Below are positions 60,300 through 64,000 of a stretch of 64,000 nucleotides of DNA, piece after piece. The notes under the pieces are model-generated. The model saw nothing but the letters and a program-made list of their open reading frames with translations. It made no database searches and was not told the origin of the DNA. How positions within the stretch are numbered: the stretch's first letter is position 1; every line of letters begins with the position of its first letter. Position numbers and translations under genes: made by a program. Source of the DNA: Aureispira sp050633105 (GTDB taxonomy: Bacteria > Bacteroidota > Bacteroidia > Chitinophagales > Saprospiraceae). The DNA is taken from NCBI GenBank assembly GCA_050633105.1, contig JBOEFW010000091.1, positions 1 to 64,000 on the forward strand, given 5' to 3'.

Positions 60300-62163
60300 T
60301 TTGTAGGCCATTGAGTAAAACACTGTTGGCGTGGCTGTAACCAATCCATTTATTATTATAACCAACATAAACCGTCTCTAAAGAAGGAATCTTCCAAAGA
60401 TCATCTGGTTTTTTGTGAATCTCATAGAGCCCTCGAATGTAAAGACTTTTGAGCTCCTTGCAATGAAAAAGCGGCGCTGGTACTTCGGTGAATTTGTTGT
60501 AAGAAATATCCAAATGCGTTAATCCTGACAACTCGCCCATATCTTCTGGTAAGTGTGTCAATTCTAAACCCGATAAGGATAAATGGCCTGTTTTTAGAAT
60601 TTCTGAAAAATAAACTTTTTTGTCTGCGGTATCCAAATGCATCAAAGCAAACAAAATTCCATACCGCCCTTTATTATACAAATAGAAGGCAATGTAACGC
60701 TTGTCTAGTTGCCCTGTTTGGCAATAATATTCTAGATTTTGGCAGCGGGTCATTTCTGACAAACGGTCACCAATCGGTTTCCGACTTTTGAGAGCCGTGA
60801 CAAAACTCATAGGGGCGTACTGGCCTACTATTTCATAGATCATGCGTTTGATCTTTTGTATAGGCGTAAATTTGTAAACCAAAAATAATTCTGTTAGTAG
60901 GGTTAGCGGAAGTCCTCCTCCTTTGAGAATTTCTAAAGCCAATAGTATATTTTCACTGCGTTCACTGTGCAATAATTCTCTAATGTGTTCTAAATTAGAC
61001 GATTCAGAAGTAGACAGCAAATAAGGTTGTTGTAGACGATTAAGGTGGGCTACTAGGCTTTGTTCTGTCAATAATATCAAGGAAGAATCTGTCATGCCAT
61101 CTATTGATCCAGGCATACTACCCAGTAATAAATGAGTCGCATGAGGGCCAATCTTAATGCCTGTCTGTACGTTGATCTCCTGTAGCCGCCTCTTTAATTC
61201 AGAGACTTTTCCTTTTAATTTTCCTTTAATAACAATCTTATCCCCTGTTTTGGGCCAACTAAAAGGACCAAAAATCCCTTCGTGGATGCGCTCATCCAAT
61301 TCTAATAAGGCTTGGTTGGTATATGCAGGAATACCACAGTTGAGTACCGTTAATAACTCTTGATTAGAAAGACCTTCTATTAGAATATCTCCTCGAATAA
61401 TGGCTAGATAAAAGAGTTGTAACTCCTTACTGAAATTATGTATCTTAATACTTTTGAGTAAGCGCTCAAAGGCAAAAATGTAAGGGGTATTTTTATGGCT
61501 TTTAGAGGTAAATTTTAACTCTTGAATATGTTGTAATTCTAAGGCTTCATTAGGCAAATCGCGTAGTGCTTTTGCTGATAATTGTAAGAACTGTAGACGC
61601 GGTAATTGGGTCAACACTACAGGAAAATGATCAAAATCATTGGCATCACAATAAAGCGATTCTAAGTGTTCTAATTGACTCAGACTATCTGATAAATGAT
61701 GTAACTTATTACCCGAAATATGCAATTCTACCAACTTAGGGATTGTTCCAATGGCCGCAGGCAATTCAGATAGATTCTGTAGGGCACCGTTAAGATTAAG
61801 AACTTTAAGCCCTTTTAGATGTGTTAAAAGCTCCCATTTGCAGGCAATCGAGAAACGATTATTCGATAAATTAAGGGTCTCTAGATGGCGCAACTCTCCA
61901 ATTACCTCTGGTAAATGTTTGAGGTGGTTGAAGCGTAAAGAGAGGTGGTGTAGATTGGGTAAATCAGCTAAGGCCTTAGGATACTTTTTAATGGATTTAT
62001 TCTTGTAGACACTTAGTTGTTCCAATTGTTGTAGCAGACTAATTTCATGTGGAATTTCTTTTAGTTTTTCCCAGTAGTTGATTGAGAAAGTCTTGGTGTT
62101 TAAATCGCTGTATATTTTGTTTTTAAGACGCATATACTGCTCTGCCTCAATGCTCATGTTCAA
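60286..62163 (-). CDS. LRR-BRCT-LRR protein
   Basis: A 625-residue protein. Residues about 40-225 are LRRs of the L-x-x-L-x-L-x-x-N type, and a region 225-295 is helical. Residues 305-380 fit a BRCT domain (GDKIVIKGKLKGKVSELKRR, THLLLGSMPGS, LILLTEQSL), similar to the BRCT of NAD-dependent ligases. Residues 395-440 match the helical module of the TPR protein (LLHSERSENILLALEILKGG). A second LRR block spans about 535-610. There is no signal peptide. BRCT domains bind phosphoprotein or DNA ends; combined with LRRs this is unusual. The ATG at 62157 is an alternative start. Confidence 0.75.
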   Translation of the reverse strand: MNMSIEAEQYMRLKNKIYSDLNTKTFSINYWEKLKEIPHEISLLQQLEQLSVYKNKSIKKYPKALADLPNLHHLSLRFNHLKHLPEVIGELRHLETLNLSNNRFSIACKWELLTHLKGLKVLNLNGALQNLSELPAAIGTIPKLVELHISGNKLHHLSDSLSQLEHLESLYCDANDFDHFPVVLTQLPRLQFLQLSAKALRDLPNEALELQHIQELKFTSKSHKNTPYIFAFERLLKSIKIHNFSKELQLFYLAIIRGDILIEGLSNQELLTVLNCGIPAYTNQALLELDERIHEGIFGPFSWPKTGDKIVIKGKLKGKVSELKRRLQEINVQTGIKIGPHATHLLLGSMPGSIDGMTDSSLILLTEQSLVAHLNRLQQPYLLSTSESSNLEHIRELLHSERSENILLALEILKGGGLPLTLLTELFLVYKFTPIQKIKRMIYEIVGQYAPMSFVTALKSRKPIGDRLSEMTRCQNLEYYCQTGQLDKRYIAFYLYNKGRYGILFALMHLDTADKKVYFSEILKTGHLSLSGLELTHLPEDMGELSGLTHLDISYNKFTEVPAPLFHCKELKSLYIRGLYEIHKKPDDLWKIPSLETVYVGYNNKWIGYSHANSVLLNGLQIIGR

Positions 62164-62743
62164 ATGGTTGTGAAGGTCTCCCTTGGAAGGGAAAATAGTT
62201 CTAGTGAACGAATTACAATGCTCCTATCTGTTAGATAAAGGGTATTGACTGATAGCGCCGCAAATCATAGTTAACTATGGAGAACAAAACATTACTATAA
62301 GCAATACGCTTTAAGTATGGAAAGTGTTCACAATAACCTCGTTCTAGATGAATTTAATTGGTTGATTTATAGTCTACTGTTACCTTTTATAAAAAAAGAC
62401 AACTAAATTTGCTTTATGCAAACCTTATGAAGTAAATCAAGTACTTATTTTTTTTTATCCTGTTTAGGAATAGTTGATTTACGCTCTATGGCTTATTATA
62501 CCTTTAAATAACAAATATAGTTGGATGCATACTATTAGGTAAGAGGGAAATAGGTGTCATGACTCCTATCGATTGGATAATAACTTACTCTAGTAGTAGG
62601 GAAAAAATAAAAGGAAAGCAATAAATTTACGATAAAATAACTTACCTTGAATCTTTCCCGCAATAATCATACAAATACAACAAATAAACACCTACAAATA
62701 GGCTTTTTACGCGCTACTTTTTAGGTATTCCGAAAAATGAACC
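62164..62743. other. 580-bp intergenic region, no clear gene
   Basis: The longest gap in the window, between two divergent LRR genes. It is AT-rich and contains no open frame with protein-like features, no strong hairpin and no repeat that I could see. It probably holds both promoters. A small RNA cannot be excluded. Confidence 0.45.
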
Positions 62744-63514
62744 ATGTCTGACGACAAAGATTACGAAGCAATTATAGCCCTTTTCAAGAGTGAAGAAGAT
62801 ATCAACCACGAGTTGGGCTTTCAATTATTGGAAAGCATTGGTCTTCGTCCAGATCGCACCTTAGCCATCTTATTATCAAAACGCCCCTTGTATCTGTGGC
62901 GCTGTATAGAAAATGGTTGGCATGAGTTATTGACGCTAATTACAACGCTAGAATATCATTATGAATATTTGCCTCAGCTTCCAGACAACTTTGTTTGGTT
63001 AAGTCAATTGGAGGTTTGTAGCCTTAGCCATTGTCATCTGACGGAGATCCCTGCGGATATTAATAAACTAAAGCAACTACGCCGCTTAGTTCTTAACTAC
63101 AATCCAATAGAATACATTCCCGAAACGATCGGAGAATTAAAGCAACTCAAAGAACTTTCCTTAGTCGGAACAAATTTAAAAGTTTTTCCTACCTGTATTT
63201 TGGAGTTGAGTAATCTAGAGATTTTATCGTTGATTGACAATGATATAACCGCTTTTCCTAGAGGCTTATTGCGTTTGCGCTACCTTAAAAAACTTATTTT
63301 AAGAAGCAACCAGTTAACGGAAATTCCAATAGAGCTCTGTTGGTTGGAAGATTTAGAGATTTTGGATTTATCAGAAAACAAGCTAACACGTTTGCCCAAT
63401 AATTTGACGGCTTTGCGCAATTTAAAAATTTTATACCTAAGCCATAACCCTTTGAAAAAATCAGAGCAAGAAAAAATTAGAAATATATTACCAAATACGG
63501 TGGTATACATTTAA
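62744..63514 (+). CDS. leucine-rich repeat protein
   Basis: A 256-residue protein. The N-terminal module (LFKSEEDINHELGFQLLES) parallels that of the LRR gene at 41535, and about seven LRRs of 23 residues follow from about residue 70 (LSQLEVCSLSHCHLTEIPAD, LKQLRRLVLNYNPIEYIPET). No signal peptide is present. It is divergent from the LRR-BRCT gene, and the two LRR genes may be functionally linked; this is inference. Confidence 0.8.
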   Translation: MSDDKDYEAIIALFKSEEDINHELGFQLLESIGLRPDRTLAILLSKRPLYLWRCIENGWHELLTLITTLEYHYEYLPQLPDNFVWLSQLEVCSLSHCHLTEIPADINKLKQLRRLVLNYNPIEYIPETIGELKQLKELSLVGTNLKVFPTCILELSNLEILSLIDNDITAFPRGLLRLRYLKKLILRSNQLTEIPIELCWLEDLEILDLSENKLTRLPNNLTALRNLKILYLSHNPLKKSEQEKIRNILPNTVVYI

Positions 63515-63584
63515 TTTTGTGAACAAGACCCCCAGATTAGTTTTATTACATGGACTTGCAATAGAAGTCCTTAACAACATTTTT

Positions 63585-64000
63585 ATGAAGAAACTATTAT
63601 GGATGATGGTGGTTTGCACCTGTTTGTGGGCCTGTACCAAGGATCAAGTAGAGGATTGTAGTAATCCCCCTGAGAATAAGAGCCGATACAGCGATTATTT
63701 TGTTTTTATAGCCGATGATGGAGGAACTCCATTAGTGGTTCCTATTGACATCAACTGGAACCCAACAACCGATGGCTTTTTTCAAGAATTTAAGAGCTGG
63801 CATGGTACTTCCGCGAATTGGCCGATTAATTATTATACGGCCGATCAAGTCGCTACAGCTTGTGAAATACCACAAGAAGGATTAGATCAACCTGACAATG
63901 ATTTGTTCCAATTTAATAAACAAAGTAGACAGATTACAACAGAAATCTCAGGCGCGCCCAAAATGACTTGGAATGTGCCCCCAAGTACTGCTTGGGTACG
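63585..64000 (+). CDS. lipoprotein, partial (3' end outside window)
   Basis: The ATG at 63585 opens a frame that is still open at the window edge (138 codons). It begins with a lipoprotein signal (MKKLLWMMVVCTCLWAC, lipobox LWAC), then KDQVEDCSNPPENKSRYS and a likely beta-rich domain (FVFIADDGGTPLVVPIDINW). No family is recognised. It follows the LRR gene with a 70-bp gap and may be co-transcribed with it. Confidence 0.7.
   Translation, partial: MKKLLWMMVVCTCLWACTKDQVEDCSNPPENKSRYSDYFVFIADDGGTPLVVPIDINWNPTTDGFFQEFKSWHGTSANWPINYYTADQVATACEIPQEGLDQPDNDLFQFNKQSRQITTEISGAPKMTWNVPPSTAWV

Noticed and set aside
1..64000. CRISPR arrays, tRNA and rRNA genes
   Set aside because: No regularly spaced short repeats, no T-loop/anticodon pattern and no rRNA-like segment were recognised on reading both strands.
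1..64000. Insertion sequences or prophage genes
   Set aside because: No transposase, integrase or phage structural gene was recognised; the only mobile-looking structure is the repeat-flanked AbiE unit.

Overview
The window reads as a chromosomal segment of a low-GC member of the Bacteroidota, most likely a saprospirian close to Aureispira or Saprospira. This is inferred from two secreted proteins with type IX secretion (T9SS) C-terminal sorting tails, several LRR, TPR and WG-repeat proteins, Bacteroidota-specific families (DUF6495, DUF547, an OsmC-MetZ fusion), AT-rich intergenic DNA and few Shine-Dalgarno sites. No rRNA, tRNA or CRISPR array was recognised. Two undetermined bases (52124-52125) and two apparent frameshifts suggest draft sequence or real gene decay.

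Layout. 1-4.8 kb: a STAND-type ATPase with TPR repeats (running off the left edge), a DUF547 protein, an unknown protein and a rhomboid-like membrane protein, all on the minus strand. 5-10.8 kb: an HxlR regulator with two palindromic operators, an HD hydrolase, a divergent SRPBCC protein, an epoxide-hydrolase-like enzyme, a threonine/serine dehydratase, a steroid-reductase-like membrane enzyme and a cyclase-family hydrolase. 10.8-32 kb: mostly exported or surface proteins, namely a 1137-residue WG-repeat protein, an M19-type dipeptidase, two T9SS-sorted proteins (one of 1743 residues), tandem paralogous exported proteins, two tiny Cys-rich lipoproteins and PrsW, together with a GIY-YIG-like (T5orf172/DUF4041) protein and a glycosyltransferase. 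32-40 kb: DUF6495, an NrnA-like DHH phosphoesterase, a MarR-linked efflux permease/adaptor pair and exported unknowns.

40-47.2 kb: metX and an OsmC-MetZ fusion gene preceded by a SAM-I riboswitch lie on either side of an accessory stretch. That stretch holds an LRR gene, an AbiE-type toxin-antitoxin pair, a 75-residue helical protein and a frameshifted TIR-domain gene. The AbiE pair lies between two 57-bp direct repeats, each with internal inverted repeats. This is the strongest candidate for an undescribed mobile defence cassette here.

47.2-64 kb: a GT2 glycosyltransferase, a broken membrane glycosyltransferase-like gene, fabI, a YifB/ComM ATPase, a TPR protein, recR, a ZIP transporter, a membrane protein with three winged-helix-like repeats, an ECF sigma/anti-sigma pair, a Wzx-like flippase, an LRR-BRCT-LRR protein, a second LRR protein and the start of a lipoprotein gene. 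A short helical module (L-x-S, then L-(G/A)-(L/F)-(E/Q)) recurs in the TPR protein and in all three LRR proteins. Convergent genes are often separated by strong hairpins.
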